This document shows positions 1 to 8,246 of a stretch of 18,124 nt of DNA, in pieces. Location: the NCBI GenBank assembly GCA_023627715.1, contig JAMAHW010000198.1, positions 1-18,124 of the forward strand, read 5' to 3'. The notes beneath the pieces were generated by a model. It did not search any database. It was not told where the DNA came from and saw only the letters and a list, made by a program, of their open reading frames with translations. This stretch comes from Periconia sp. R9002. Taxonomy: Eukaryota; Ascomycota; Dothideomycetes; Pleosporales; Periconiaceae. Position 1 is the first letter of the stretch. Each line of letters opens with the position of its first letter. Made by a program: the position numbers and the translations under genes.

Positions 1-1042
1 TTCTATTCAACAACCTCGGCAAAGCTCAGTGAATGTGTTGAGACTCTGCAGCGGATGGCTAACCCCGCAAAGCGAAGGACATTCTACGCAGGTGTTGAGC
101 CACCAAAAGGCGACGCATGCCCTTACTGTGAGAGCCTATTGAAGATGTACGTGCCCTTCCCAAATCAGCATCTACTTGACTAATTTTGATAGGGAGCGGC
201 CGGAGCGTGTAAACAGACACCTGCTTGACTGTGCACGGCAGTTTCGTATCAAATATCAGACGAAGGAGATTCAATTACATTTTCAATCAATCCTTAAGAT
301 CTGCCGGTGGAATAACTGCAGTCACTCATTTCGATCGCGCACGGCTAGCTCGTGTTCCTCGCACGTCACTTGCCACCTTAAGTCGAATCGTATACACCAA
401 TGCTTATGGAATCGTTGTGGGTTTATAGCAGCTTCTCACGAGGATCTCGCTGTGCACATAGGGAAAGAGCATGGTGTTCCGTCTGAATGGACCGTCACTA
501 CGAGACGTCACTACTGCTACGAGCACAACTGTTGGTTGATATCTGACATGTCATGGTCGGATCATCTTCGCACGCACCTGGAGGACTTAAATGATTTCTG
601 TGGACTAATTCAGGACAAAGGCTTGGTGATAGTGGCCGCATACTGCCTGTTTTGCCTTGGTGATACTGCCTCACCTCTGCACGTCCGGTGTCAACAGTAC
701 CCTGACACTTACCTCTTACACAAGCATATGGAAGAACATCTAGATGACCTACCGGAGATTTGCCCACACCCAAAATGCAATGACGCGTTATTATCCAAGG
801 AATTGTTCTGGCAACATGCAACTACTATCCACGGTATCCCTCCACTTGGTCCTCGCCGAGCGAAACGTGCCCGAGAAACATCTAGTGACGGCTGCAGCGA
901 AAACAGCGAAAACAGCGAAAACAGCGAAAACAGCAAAAAGATGAAGATGCCGAGTCTACAAACAAGGATTGATGATTTCGATACCAACCAGGTACTAGAG
1001 GAGAGTTCAATGTTAGTTAAAGAGGACAGCGCAAAAACTTAG
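1..1042 (+). CDS. Multi-finger Cys/His (C2H2-like) protein, 5' end cut by window edge
   Basis: Two exons are visible, 1-146 and 193-1042, joined across a 46-nt intron (donor GTACGT, branch CTTGACTAAT, acceptor ATAG). The partial protein is 331 aa and its start lies outside the window. The splice is supported because it completes a finger: C40-x2-C43 in the first exon, H58-x3-C62 in the second. Further finger-like motifs follow: C-x4-C-x12-H-x4-H (CLWNRC...HIGKEH), C-x4-C-x10-H-x3-H (CYEHNC...HLRTH), a C-x2-C motif with a His cluster (CLFC...HKHMEEH), and C-x4-C-x12-H-x4-H (CPHPKC...HATTIH). C4-spaced fingers are common in fungal zinc-finger proteins. After the fingers comes a basic stretch (RRAKRAR, possible nuclear signal), an ENS tripeptide repeat from a 9-bp repeat, and an acidic tail. 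A nuclear nucleic-acid-binding role is inferred; targets are unknown. Confidence 0.75.
898..936 (+). repeat. 9-bp tandem repeat encoding ENS tripeptides
   Basis: About four copies of a 9-bp unit (core AAAACAGCG) encode ENSENSENSENS inside the finger-protein gene. Nine is a multiple of three, so copy-number change would keep the frame. It codes for a short low-complexity linker between the fingers and the C-terminal tail. Confidence 0.85.
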
Positions 1043-1306
1043 GACATTGATAGTCAAAGAATCCAGAATCTCATTTCATTATAACCATCCATTCTATAAA
1101 GCCAGCAGGCTTGCTACTCTGTGACAGTCTGACGCGGCGGCATTGTTTGTAGTGGGGGGTGAGCTCTCAGGCTTCCTCTGTGAATGCCAAGCCGGAATCG
1201 GGGTGTCGTTCCCCCGTAGCGCCGGTGGCGCATGTGGCGTAGCGCAGCACTGGAGGTCATTTATAGCCAGCCAAGACAGAGTCGGCGCGTAGATGATGTT
1301 TCTGAT

Positions 1307-1432
1307 TGAGTTTGGCTGCGCCAGCAGTGACAGGAACTGAATACTGGTTTCTGCATAGCTACAGGTTCCTGTCTTCGGTTTCTAAGATGAGTTTGGCTGC
1401 GCCAGCAGGACAAGAACCGATTACTAGTTTCC
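1307..1432. repeat. Direct repeat pair in the promoter region
   Basis: A 21-bp sequence beginning TGAGTTTGGCTGCG is identical at 1307-1327 and 1388-1408. Similarity continues about 24 bp further with scattered differences (GGAACTGAATACTGG versus AGAACCGATTACTAG). The two copies are 81 bp apart and lie 55-155 bp upstream of the TATA-like site, so they could be paired regulatory sites or a decayed duplication. Confidence 0.8.
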
Positions 1433-1461
1433 GTTATCAGTCACCATAGCCTTCTATGTAG

Positions 1462-1468
1462 TATAAAT
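1462..1468 (+). promoter_or_regulatory. TATA box for the MADS-like gene
   Basis: TATAAAT lies 98 bp before the ATG at 1566, with a pyrimidine-rich segment between. This is a good position for a fungal TATA element with a short 5' UTR. Confidence 0.5.
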
Positions 1469-1565
1469 TGTCCAGCCGGATGAGTGGTAAATTGAAATAT
1501 CAATTACAATTATCAAGCGCTTCTTTTTATTCATCTCGAGACAACTACTGTTTAGATTGACGACT

Positions 1566-2036
1566 ATGAACTACCACACTAAACTCCCACCCTTTACTAT
1601 GCCCACTGTCTCTGGGGAAGGGACACGCTTACTTCCAGTCCCTCTTCCGCCAATGCGAAGCACTCCGCCTCCCGTCAATCAACTTAAAAGACGCCATAGC
1701 ATTGACAGCAGTCATAGCATTCACGCACCGGTGGCGAAACGCGCCCGCATCCACAAGGTGTTGCAATCAGACAGCCTAGAAGCAACTATCCGCAATCGAA
1801 CACCACCAAAGGATGAGGGTTTTCGGAGTCAGGCACCAAACCTACGAGCTCGTACGAATACGCTCTTTCGCAAAGCCAGTCAACTCGTCAATATCGCCAA
1901 TGCCGAAATCTACATCACAGTCCGATACGCAGGGGAGTGCATGGTATACAACTCGGCAGATCCCAACTCCACCCAGCCACCAGAAAAGGTACGAGATGAT
2001 GTTACGCATAGGATTTCAGCACTCACTATGATCTAG
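1566..2036 (+). CDS. Small basic protein with a degenerate MADS-like segment
   Basis: A 156-aa protein read from the first ATG. The N-terminal third is Pro-rich and probably disordered. A basic motif (PVAKRARIHK, residues 56-65) could be a nuclear signal. Residues about 93-130 (LRARTNTLFRKASQLVNIAN, then AEIYITVRYAGECMVYNS) follow the MADS-domain order: basic Arg/Lys strip, R-x-T-x-x-x-R-K-A-x-x-L helix, AEI-x strand, and a glycine before a Y-NS end. The usual KRK/GLFKKA core is shortened, so DNA binding is uncertain. A second reading is possible: donor GTACGA at 1989 and acceptor CTAG at 2036 give a 48-nt intron and replace the tail with SNEDVVSVVVY, ending at 2072. No K-box is seen. Assignment rests on pattern only. 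Confidence 0.6.
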   Translation: MNYHTKLPPFTMPTVSGEGTRLLPVPLPPMRSTPPPVNQLKRRHSIDSSHSIHAPVAKRARIHKVLQSDSLEATIRNRTPPKDEGFRSQAPNLRARTNTLFRKASQLVNIANAEIYITVRYAGECMVYNSADPNSTQPPEKVRDDVTHRISALTMI

Positions 2037-2108
2037 TCTAATGAAGATGTTGTGAGTGTGGTAGTGTATTAGGCCACTGTGTACATAGTTACAATTTTAG
2101 TTTGCTTT

Positions 2109-2858
2109 CTACCCAACAACAATATCCAAGCACGTAGTATAAATCTCCGTCTTTATGTGACGATACCCTTCACTACTTGGCCAGTCCCATACCCAATACA
2201 AAGTGTATGTGCTTCCTTTTCTCAAGTCTGATGGCAAAGGAACAGCAATGGTACACCATAAATCGGCTCCCTCGAAATCCCAATGCTTCCTTTGGGGAAG
2301 CGCACGCCTTCGAGTCGACTCAGGAGTGTTATTGATCTGGTAGCATTTCCCGTCATCGAAAGGTGCGCGAGCCAGTAACTGACCGTGCTTTTGTACGCCT
2401 CTTAAAGTATCAGAGGGTTGAGGATTAGCAGTGCCATACACCGAAACCAGCCCGGACGATGCCTTATGCGGTGTAGAATGTATTTGTGTTACATGTCCGT
2501 TCTCTTGATACATTAGCGTTATGATACTTGCGGGAGAGGCATGGAGAGGGGGACTTTCAATAGTATGATTGTAGGTAGATTGCGTGTCTTTACAGATGAG
2601 ATCACCGTCTTCTAATACATTGTTCTCCCGAACGCTTGGTGGCAGCAGGTGCGTCATAGTATCATCAGAAAACAAGCTAGAATGTCGGGGCACTAGAACT
2701 GTTAATACAAAGATGGGCATTTTAAATGCACACCCACCATTTCCCCTAGGATGGCCCGCTGGCCATGTGAGCTCATCCTGAGCAGACAAGGTAGCCTTCT
2801 CTGCCCATGAATGAGCGACAGCACTGGTGAATAGGATGCAAAGATTATAGAGCTTCAT
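2109..2858 (-). CDS. Secreted HSW-type protein, DUF7492/LPMO-like
   Basis: The uninterrupted reading is 249 aa. A signal peptide (residues 1-15, MKLYNLCILFTSAVA) precedes HSWAE, so the mature protein would begin with His16. An N-terminal His is the hallmark of the copper histidine brace of lytic polysaccharide monooxygenases. A second His candidate is H122 in ENGHVTQ. The segments HPRG, LLPP, ENGHVT, VYGT, FDDGKCYQ, DLWC, YTLYWVWDWP and EIYTTCLDI match what I recall of the fungal DUF7492 family. Residues 42-54 do not fit that pattern and are bounded by GTGGGT and TTAACAG; removing them as a 39-nt intron (2699-2737) keeps the frame and gives RGNVLVPR and a 236-aa protein. Copper binding and oxidase activity are inferred. 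Confidence 0.7.
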   Translation of the reverse strand: MKLYNLCILFTSAVAHSWAEKATLSAQDELTWPAGHPRGNGGCAFKMPIFVLTVLVPRHSSLFSDDTMTHLLPPSVRENNVLEDGDLICKDTQSTYNHTIESPPLHASPASIITLMYQENGHVTQIHSTPHKASSGLVSVYGTANPQPSDTLRGVQKHGQLLARAPFDDGKCYQINNTPESTRRRALPQRKHWDFEGADLWCTIAVPLPSDLRKGSTYTLYWVWDWPSSEGYRHIKTEIYTTCLDIVVG

Positions 2859-3270
2859 TTTTATGTACAGATTGCCCTGGAGACAGGCGATATGGGCTAC
2901 TTATATACATGAGGCGTAGCAGCAGGACATAAGTCAGTTTTGCGCAGATCTGTATCTAGCAAGGGAGCAAGAAAGTTTCGAAATGTGCTTTATTGTTATC
3001 TTCCACCATTCTAAGTCGACACGTCCAACGACCAAACTGGAACGGAACGCAACTATACGAAGCCACCGTGCGCATTATACTTCTACCATCATGGGTTCGA
3101 TAACATGTTTGACGAAATTTGACACGAGTGAGAGATTTCGTATATAATTGTGGGAATGAATAGTGGATATGGACAGGGACATGAATCCTTTGAGGCCCAC
3201 GTGCTTGGCGCGCAGGGGTGGTGTGAATAAGGTGAATAAGTAGGTCGCGTCTCCCCACTATGTAGTAAAC
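2859..3270. promoter_or_regulatory. Divergent promoter region
   Basis: This 412-bp gap separates two divergent genes. It has a minus-strand TATA (2901-2907) and a plus-strand TATATAAT at 3141-3148, about 130 bp before the ATG at 3271. Minus-strand open frames here (2956-3258) have no recognisable features, and I do not call them genes. Confidence 0.5.
2901..2907 (-). promoter_or_regulatory. TATA box for the secreted protein gene
   Basis: TATATAA on the minus strand lies about 43 bp before the ATG at 2858, implying a very short 5' UTR. Confidence 0.5.
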
Positions 3271-4224
3271 ATGCCCAAGATGAACACAGCTTTGATTCTA
3301 TTTTTTGTTTCCTCATTCACCTGTTACGTCGTCGTTTTTTGTTTGTGTCTCATTCTTGCGTGGAAGGATCTGGCCCTACAACATCGGCCGGAGTACGAGA
3401 AATACGTATCCATCATATTAACCGTCGCAACGATGTCACTCAGTGGAGTAAGCATTGCTACCACAGCTATCTCAATTAAACATAATGTCTGGTGGGATGA
3501 AATAATAGCTGCGTGGGTCGTGCATCTCTTCGCTTCAACAAATGTATGCCTCAGCCGTCCCATCAACCACAACATTACTGACTCGCTATTCCAGCTTTCT
3601 AGACTTCTAAGAACGTTGTATTTTTCCCCAGAGTGCGTTGGGGCATCCTGGATTGCTATTCTATTGTTTGCTATCGACTTGTTCTATGATACACCGTACG
3701 TAATATTTAAAATTGATGATGGCTTTGCTAAAAATCCCAGAAATAGACACAAAACCCCGTATATTTCACTTTTACGGGCAGCGTGGCTTTACACTGTCAC
3801 GACCATGATAACTTTTGAGAGCTGGCTAAAAGCATCTGATATCCCAAGACGACGCCTTTTAAAACATTTCGTGGCATGCAACGCTGTTGTAGCGTGTTTC
3901 CAGCTAATCGCAGCTTCGGTAGTCTTTGCTACCTCGGAGAGAAATCAGTCTAAAGTCTTTCGTCAAACTGTCATATTTGTAAGACAACTTACCCACACCA
4001 GGCCCCTATAATACTAACATTTTCAGGTAAGCGTTCTTCTACAGACTGTCTCTACAGTGCCGATCTTGCTCCACAGACACGTGCTTGAAGCAATTAGACG
4101 ACTTATGAGGGATGACGTGCATCTTCTGCACCCGCTACCAAATACGGCCACTTCAACAGGAGGCCCGTTGGAATCTGGTCAAAGACACTATGACGACCTA
4201 GAATGGGAACTTCGCAGCTCCTAG
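3271..4224 (+). CDS. Orphan polytopic membrane protein, about seven TM segments
   Basis: Two exons, 3271-3978 and 4027-4224, with a 48-nt intron (donor GTAAGA, branch TACTAAC, acceptor TTTCAG), phase 0. The protein is 301 aa. Hydrophobic segments lie near residues 7-29, 46-68, 78-95, 121-142, 165-184, 197-220 and 230-252; the last spans the splice junction, which supports the join. A charged tail of about 45 residues (HRHVLEAIRRLMRDD onward, ending with DDLEWELRSS) is probably cytoplasmic. The seven-segment layout with a polar C-terminus resembles orphan fungal 7-TM proteins, but I recognise no receptor signature. It is divergently paired with the secreted protein gene. Confidence 0.7.
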
Positions 4225-4611
4225 TGATGAAACCGCAAAGAGAGTGCATAGTTGCAGGATATTAGATGTGAATAGTAGCGGGCTAATGAGAGATTGGTAT
4301 TAATAGCAGTACACGGTGACGAGGAAGCATGGACGACGGTGGAGACCAGATGTACCAAGTAGAGAAGGCATTATTGAAACTGTCAACGGTGGTTATAGCA
4401 GCAAAGGAATGTAATCTTTGTTTAATATTAAAATTGGCATTGCCCGCTCCATCATCCGACGTTAGAAGCAGCCCCATACTATTCTTGCTGATTTGGCTGC
4501 GATATACTGGGGGAGTTCCGCGTTACAGAACTCTCTACAGCACATCCTGGTTCGTTCTGTTCTGTTAAGTCCCCCGGTTGAGAAAGGGAGTAGGTGGATG
4601 TAGTGCAACAT
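4225..4611. other. Intergenic region with no supported gene
   Basis: The 387 bp before the 29-bp repeat contain a 79-codon plus-strand open frame (4329-4568) and a 64-codon minus-strand frame (4283-4477). Neither has domain features or clear splice signals. They may be chance frames. Confidence 0.45.
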
Positions 4612-4823
4612 AGTTCGGTTACGAACGCCTAGCGTAAGCAGTTCGGTTAAATCCTAGCGCACGACGTACGGTGCTTCGGTTACGAACGCCTAGCGCAAGT
4701 AGTTCAGTTACCGAACGCCTAGCGCAAGTAGTTCAGTTACCGAACGCCTAGCGCAAGTAGTTCGGTTACCGAACGCCTAGCGCAAGCAGTTCAGTTACCG
4801 AACGCCTAGCGCAAGCAGTTCGG
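4612..4823. repeat. 29-bp tandem repeat with internal near-palindrome
   Basis: Copies of CGAACGCCTAGCGCAAGTAG plus TTCAGTTAC start at 4683, 4712, 4741, 4770 and 4799, exactly 29 bp apart. An older copy starts at 4622 and a degenerate one near 4652. Differences are few (G/A in TTCRG, C/T in AAGYAG). One junction (4760-4774) reads GTTCGGTTACCGAAC, two perfect 7-bp arms around one base; other junctions carry a single mismatch. The array ends about 68 bp before the ATG at 4891, so it lies in that gene's promoter or 5' UTR. Confidence 0.9.
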
Positions 4824-4890
4824 ATATAGGGCGACCCAAGTCCAAACGAGTTCTGAGCCCTGCACTACCTTCTCTTCTGTTTAACCGATC

Positions 4891-5989
4891 ATGTGCGAAG
4901 AAATGATTCAGCAACTGGATAACATCCGTGATCGGCTTGTCAATTTTGGTGGCTCTCACCTAGCAGAACTAAAGTCCAGGATATCCGACATCTCTACAGG
5001 TTTAGGAGCCCAAGAAGAATTCGAAGGTCTCAGATCCCTGATCGAAGAGAACAAACAATTGCCGCTTCGAAAGATGACGTTCAACATCAAAGTACTATTA
5101 AAATCACCCCATGGTCAAAGATGGTCAAGGCTGCAGCAGTTAGAGTTTGTACCCTTGATATTCTGCACCTTGTCTGTTCAATATTTGGCTTCTTTGCCAG
5201 ATAAGCGCTTTGATTGGGTTATAGCAAATGTACAGCGTTTTGTGCAAGCCCATGCTCTTCCTTCGGACTGGATAACGCCAGACAAAATTCAGAAAATCAT
5301 AAGGAACGTTCCTAGGCGCGAAGACACACAAACATTCTTCAAAAGTATTTTTACCTCCCCATAACAGAATCGATAACGACTGATCTATACCTAGACTACC
5401 ACGCGTTCGCATCGCAATTCATTCAAACCAAACTAGAACGGAGTGGCAGTTGTCAGAACTCGCACGAATCAGAGTATCCTTTATCGTCTGAAGGGACCTG
5501 CGAAGGAATTCACAGCGCTGGGTCTTCAAAAGGTAAACGCTATTGACGATGACTGGCCGTCCTGCTAAGTCGCGTTTTAGAGCTTGAACGTACTTTAAAA
5601 AGGAGACGTAGCCAAGTGGAACAGCTGCCTTCGCCTAAGTCCAGCTTATCAGAACCATTTCCAAATATTGCTTGTTCTGGGTTCCAGACCCTTGGTTTGT
5701 ACAGTGACGCTAAATCGAGGTTCAGTCTTTACTAATTTTGTTAGGGACGAATAATTACGTCGCGTTCTCTGCAGTAAAGCATACGCGGCTTAGTAGCCTG
5801 CCTGACTTCTTTTTCCAGGCTATGAAGAAGAGTCGGTCATGGGAAATGGAGATGGGTTCCGGACTCTTTACGAACTGCCTCTCATTATGCATACCTAAAC
5901 AAGCTCCCGAAGATGCCATTTTCCAGATCAAGCTCGATTACGAGAGTGGCTGGAAACTCTTGCTGATGCTTGGAATGGGGGAGGAATAG
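4891..5989 (+). CDS. Orphan four-exon gene, 316-aa protein
   Basis: Exons 4891-5344, 5395-5532, 5581-5694 and 5745-5989; introns of 50, 48 and 50 nt with donors GTATTT, GTAAAC and GTTTGT. The third intron has a clear ACTAAT branch before TTAG. The exons sum to 951 nt, exactly 317 codons, and each join keeps a long open frame, which supports the model. The N-terminal 55 residues are charged and heptad-like (possible coiled coil: QQLDNIRDRLVNFGG...LKSRISDI). The middle is helical (FVPLIFCTLSVQYLASLP). A Ser-rich linker and a basic LKRRRSQ motif (possible nuclear signal) lead to a C-terminal domain ending LLLMLGMGEE. I do not recognise the family. Confidence 0.7.
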
Positions 5990-6033
5990 GCGAAATATGC
6001 AAATCTCCTGAGTACATTCAAATCTCTCTCCTT

Positions 6034-6690
6034 TTATTGGCCCTTCGTAAAATATACATGAGCCTGCATTACGTCGCACCGATAACCGTCTTTAACACTT
6101 GCACTTCCCTCACTGAATGAGGCAACTACACTTCTTTTACTATCTAGAACAACGCATGACCCTCTTCCAGTGACGTGTATGGTCATGTCTTCTGTTATGT
6201 TGAATTGCTCTGCTTTGATCCAGACTTTCTCCCCATCTAAAGCTTTTCTCCCATTCTCAGTACTCATGCTCTGGGTCGACGGTCGATCGGTCGATGCTAT
6301 ACGGGTGCGGTGGGTATGCGGTGGGAATGCGGTGGGAATGCGGTGGGAATGCAGAGGGTGTGCGGAGGGTATGCGGAAAGGTAGACCTAGTTATTAATGA
6401 GAAGGTAGCATTCCTCATGGAGCGCTGGACTTACGAGGCTTTACGCACGCCGTAAAATAGTGATAATCGCTCAGGTTTGTTGTAGGGTCTGCGACTGTCG
6501 CAAAGAAAAGGGATGCCTCAAATGCCAAAGACAGGCTCAGTAAGTCGTGCGATAAACCGTGCCTGATGATGCCCAACGGTTGAAAGTTGCTATGAACCGA
6601 TATATTCCACCAGTTTGACCAGTGCATGTGCCCCGCTATTAGCACGTGATAACCGAACCCTTCATTACTAAGCACAGACCGGTAAAACAT
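6034..6690 (-). CDS. Hypothetical protein, two-exon model with coding 11-bp repeat
   Basis: Exon 1 is 6690-6435 and exon 2 is 6386-6034, joined across a 48-nt intron with a consensus GTAAGT donor and CTAG acceptor. The joined frame (202 aa) stays open through the 11-bp repeat and into MSTENGRKALDGEKVWIKAE and beyond. The C-terminal 77 residues (from 6267) look most protein-like, with alternating polar and hydrophobic positions (ITEDMTIHVTGRGSCVVLDS) suggesting a beta-rich domain. A shorter alternative is a single-exon 77-aa protein starting at 6267, with the 11-bp repeat in its promoter. Exon 1 shows no known domain. The family is not recognised. Confidence 0.4.
6307..6383. repeat. 11-bp tandem repeat
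   Basis: Seven contiguous copies of an 11-bp unit: GCGGTGGGTAT once, GCGGTGGGAAT three times, then GCAGAGGGTGT, GCGGAGGGTAT and GCGGAAAGGTA. The three central copies are identical. It lies either in the coding sequence or just upstream of the minus-strand gene at 6034. As 11 is not a multiple of three, copy-number change would shift the frame in the two-exon model. Confidence 0.9.
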
Positions 6691-7206
6691 TTCAGAGCAC
6701 TTGAGGCTTCAACACGTTTTCGATGTAAGCAGACAGCACACAATAGAGACAGTTGACGAGAAACATTATTGCTGATTTCTGCCATGTTAAGTGTTTGGGA
6801 GCACGGATAGGAAAAATATTGTGCCGCACTAACGCGGCTAGATGGTACCAGAATGTTGAAGGATTGATCAATGTCTATTCATCACACCAGCATGCATTAA
6901 CAAGCCGTAGTACAAGGGTGCTGATCCTTTCAAATGCCTGCCTCGATCTATGCTATATGTGGATTATGTGGCTTTCCGCGGGTACCCAGCCGAAACCAGG
7001 CCCCTGGATATTAGTCTGAATTGAGAAGCGACGCATCCCTCATCCAGTCTTGTGAAGATTGGCTAGGGATCATTGCAATGATTCGAATTGTTATATGACG
7101 CACCTCCTAACACTGCTGAGGAGCCCTTCATATTACCGCATTCCTCCGTCCTTCACCGGTGTCCTGCATTGCCTACATCCCCTGCAATCAGACTATTAAC
7201 CGCAGA
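6691..7206. other. Intergenic region with no supported gene
   Basis: This 516-bp gap separates a minus-strand and a plus-strand gene. An 88-codon plus-strand frame at 6753-7019 lacks recognisable domains or good splice sites. I see no convincing TATA or repeat. It probably holds both promoters. Confidence 0.45.
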
Positions 7207-8246
7207 ATGTCTGTACACAACAAATATGCAGCCATTTCCTTGATGGTAGCTGTTGTCCTTCTATCATCAATACATATATGCGGTCCATGGTCGATCCTCA
7301 ACAAGCTGTCTCGAAAGTTTCAATGGGGGTGGATTGCGGTGTTCAGTATTTTGGTGCTCGGGTTTTTTGTCTACTTAGCAGTTGCACTAAAGTACCTGCC
7401 TGATCATACTCTCTTATCATTGTTGCTTCTATCAGGTCTCTTTGAGTTGGCTGCCCAGGTTTGTTACTCTTTTAACCATGCATGTAGTGTCACTACTAAA
7501 CAATGTTTAGGGTTCTCTGTGGATTCATATAGCGAAAATCTACTTTCCATATGCGACCTATCATCTCTTGGCCATATTAGTTGTCCAAGTTATCGGGGCT
7601 GGTCTTTCTTACACGAAAAACTCTCACAACAAGGCAGCCCTGACGGCTCACGCTGGAAGCTCTTTACTCCATATGTCTGGTAGTATCCTGTTTGGGTATA
7701 TGGTTTGGCACCACAACCGCCGAATCCAGACCGATCGCATTCGAGAAAACCACGAAAAAATCAGGGACGTTTCCTTGGTGAACTGTGTGGTCTATGGCGT
7801 AATTTCGATCGCCGACATAGTAGTTTTGTGCTTCTATCGCGACGAATACTGGCTAGCAATTGTAAGTTATTGCTGCAAGTAGCAACTCCTGCTGACACAG
7901 AAAGAGCCATATTATATGCAGTATCGTCGTTCTTTTTGCTTTGGGCATCCAGCGATGGATGAAGCAAATAATGCCTATCATCGCTGCTCTTGCAACCCGT
8001 ACGCGCTCGCCGATAAAGAATTCGCTCACAAACAGGGACGCTGAGCTGGGCAAGAACATTCAGATGGGCAAAGACATTCAGATGGGCAAGGACATTGAGG
8101 TGGGCAAGGACATTGAGGTGGGCAAGGACATTGAGGTGGGCAAGGACATTGAGGTGGGCGACATTAAGATGAGCAAGGACATTGAGATGAGCAAGGACGA
8201 TAATATGGGCAGTGACAAGACGAACGTACCCGCACATGTGGAGTAA
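7207..8246 (+). CDS. Orphan seven-TM-like protein with repetitive GKDIEV tail
   Basis: Exons 7207-7458, 7511-7861 and 7905-8246 give 314 aa. Intron 1 is 52 nt (GTTTGT, branch CTACTAAAC, TTTAG). Intron 2 is 43 nt (GTAAGT, branch GCTGAC, acceptor AAAG). Hydrophobic segments lie near residues 7-27, 40-62, 66-85, 99-117, 130-150, 172-192 and 200-218, then a basic loop and a hydrophilic tail of about nine GKDIEV-type hexapeptides. Frame choice in exon 3 is set by the last segment (SIVVLFALGIQRWMK). Using the earlier CAG at 7900 instead gives a different tail that stops at 8043. ATG 7207 is chosen because the upstream frame lacks another Met and TM1 starts right after it. Ligand and function are unknown. 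Confidence 0.7.
8048..8206 (+). repeat. 18-bp coding minisatellite (GKDIEV repeats)
   Basis: About nine 18-bp units encode the tail of the seven-TM-like protein. They read GKNIQM, GKDIQM, four copies of GKDIEV, a 15-bp shortened unit, then SKDIEM and SKDDNM. The central four copies are identical in DNA, a sign of recent expansion. The unit, and the 3-bp deletion in one copy, both keep frame. Confidence 0.92.

Larger units (their letters stand above)
1043..1565. other. Intergenic region / 5' region of the MADS-like gene
   Basis: No coding sequence is supported in this 523-bp stretch. It holds a pair of imperfect direct repeats (1307-1352 and 1388-1432) and a TATA-like site at 1462-1468. Downstream of the TATA is a pyrimidine-rich stretch with TTTTTATTC leading to the ATG at 1566, a plausible 5' UTR. 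Confidence 0.6.

Noticed and set aside
498..987. Minus-strand frames within the finger gene, one with LFSLFSLFS repeats
   Set aside because: They are shadows of the ENS-encoding repeat and the finger exons. The plus-strand finger pattern is clear.
2956..3316. Minus-strand frames of 100 and 75 codons
   Set aside because: They lie in a divergent promoter with TATA signals and show no protein-like features.
4612..4823. CRISPR array
   Set aside because: The 29-bp units are contiguous with no variable spacers, and the window has introns, so it is a tandem repeat in a fungus.
6753..7019. 88-codon plus-strand frame
   Set aside because: No domain, signal peptide or supporting splice sites. The region is better explained as intergenic.
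7761..8237. Minus-strand frame with repeated LAHLNV peptides
   Set aside because: It is the reverse complement of the 18-bp coding repeat. The plus strand has the supported gene with TM segments and splice sites.
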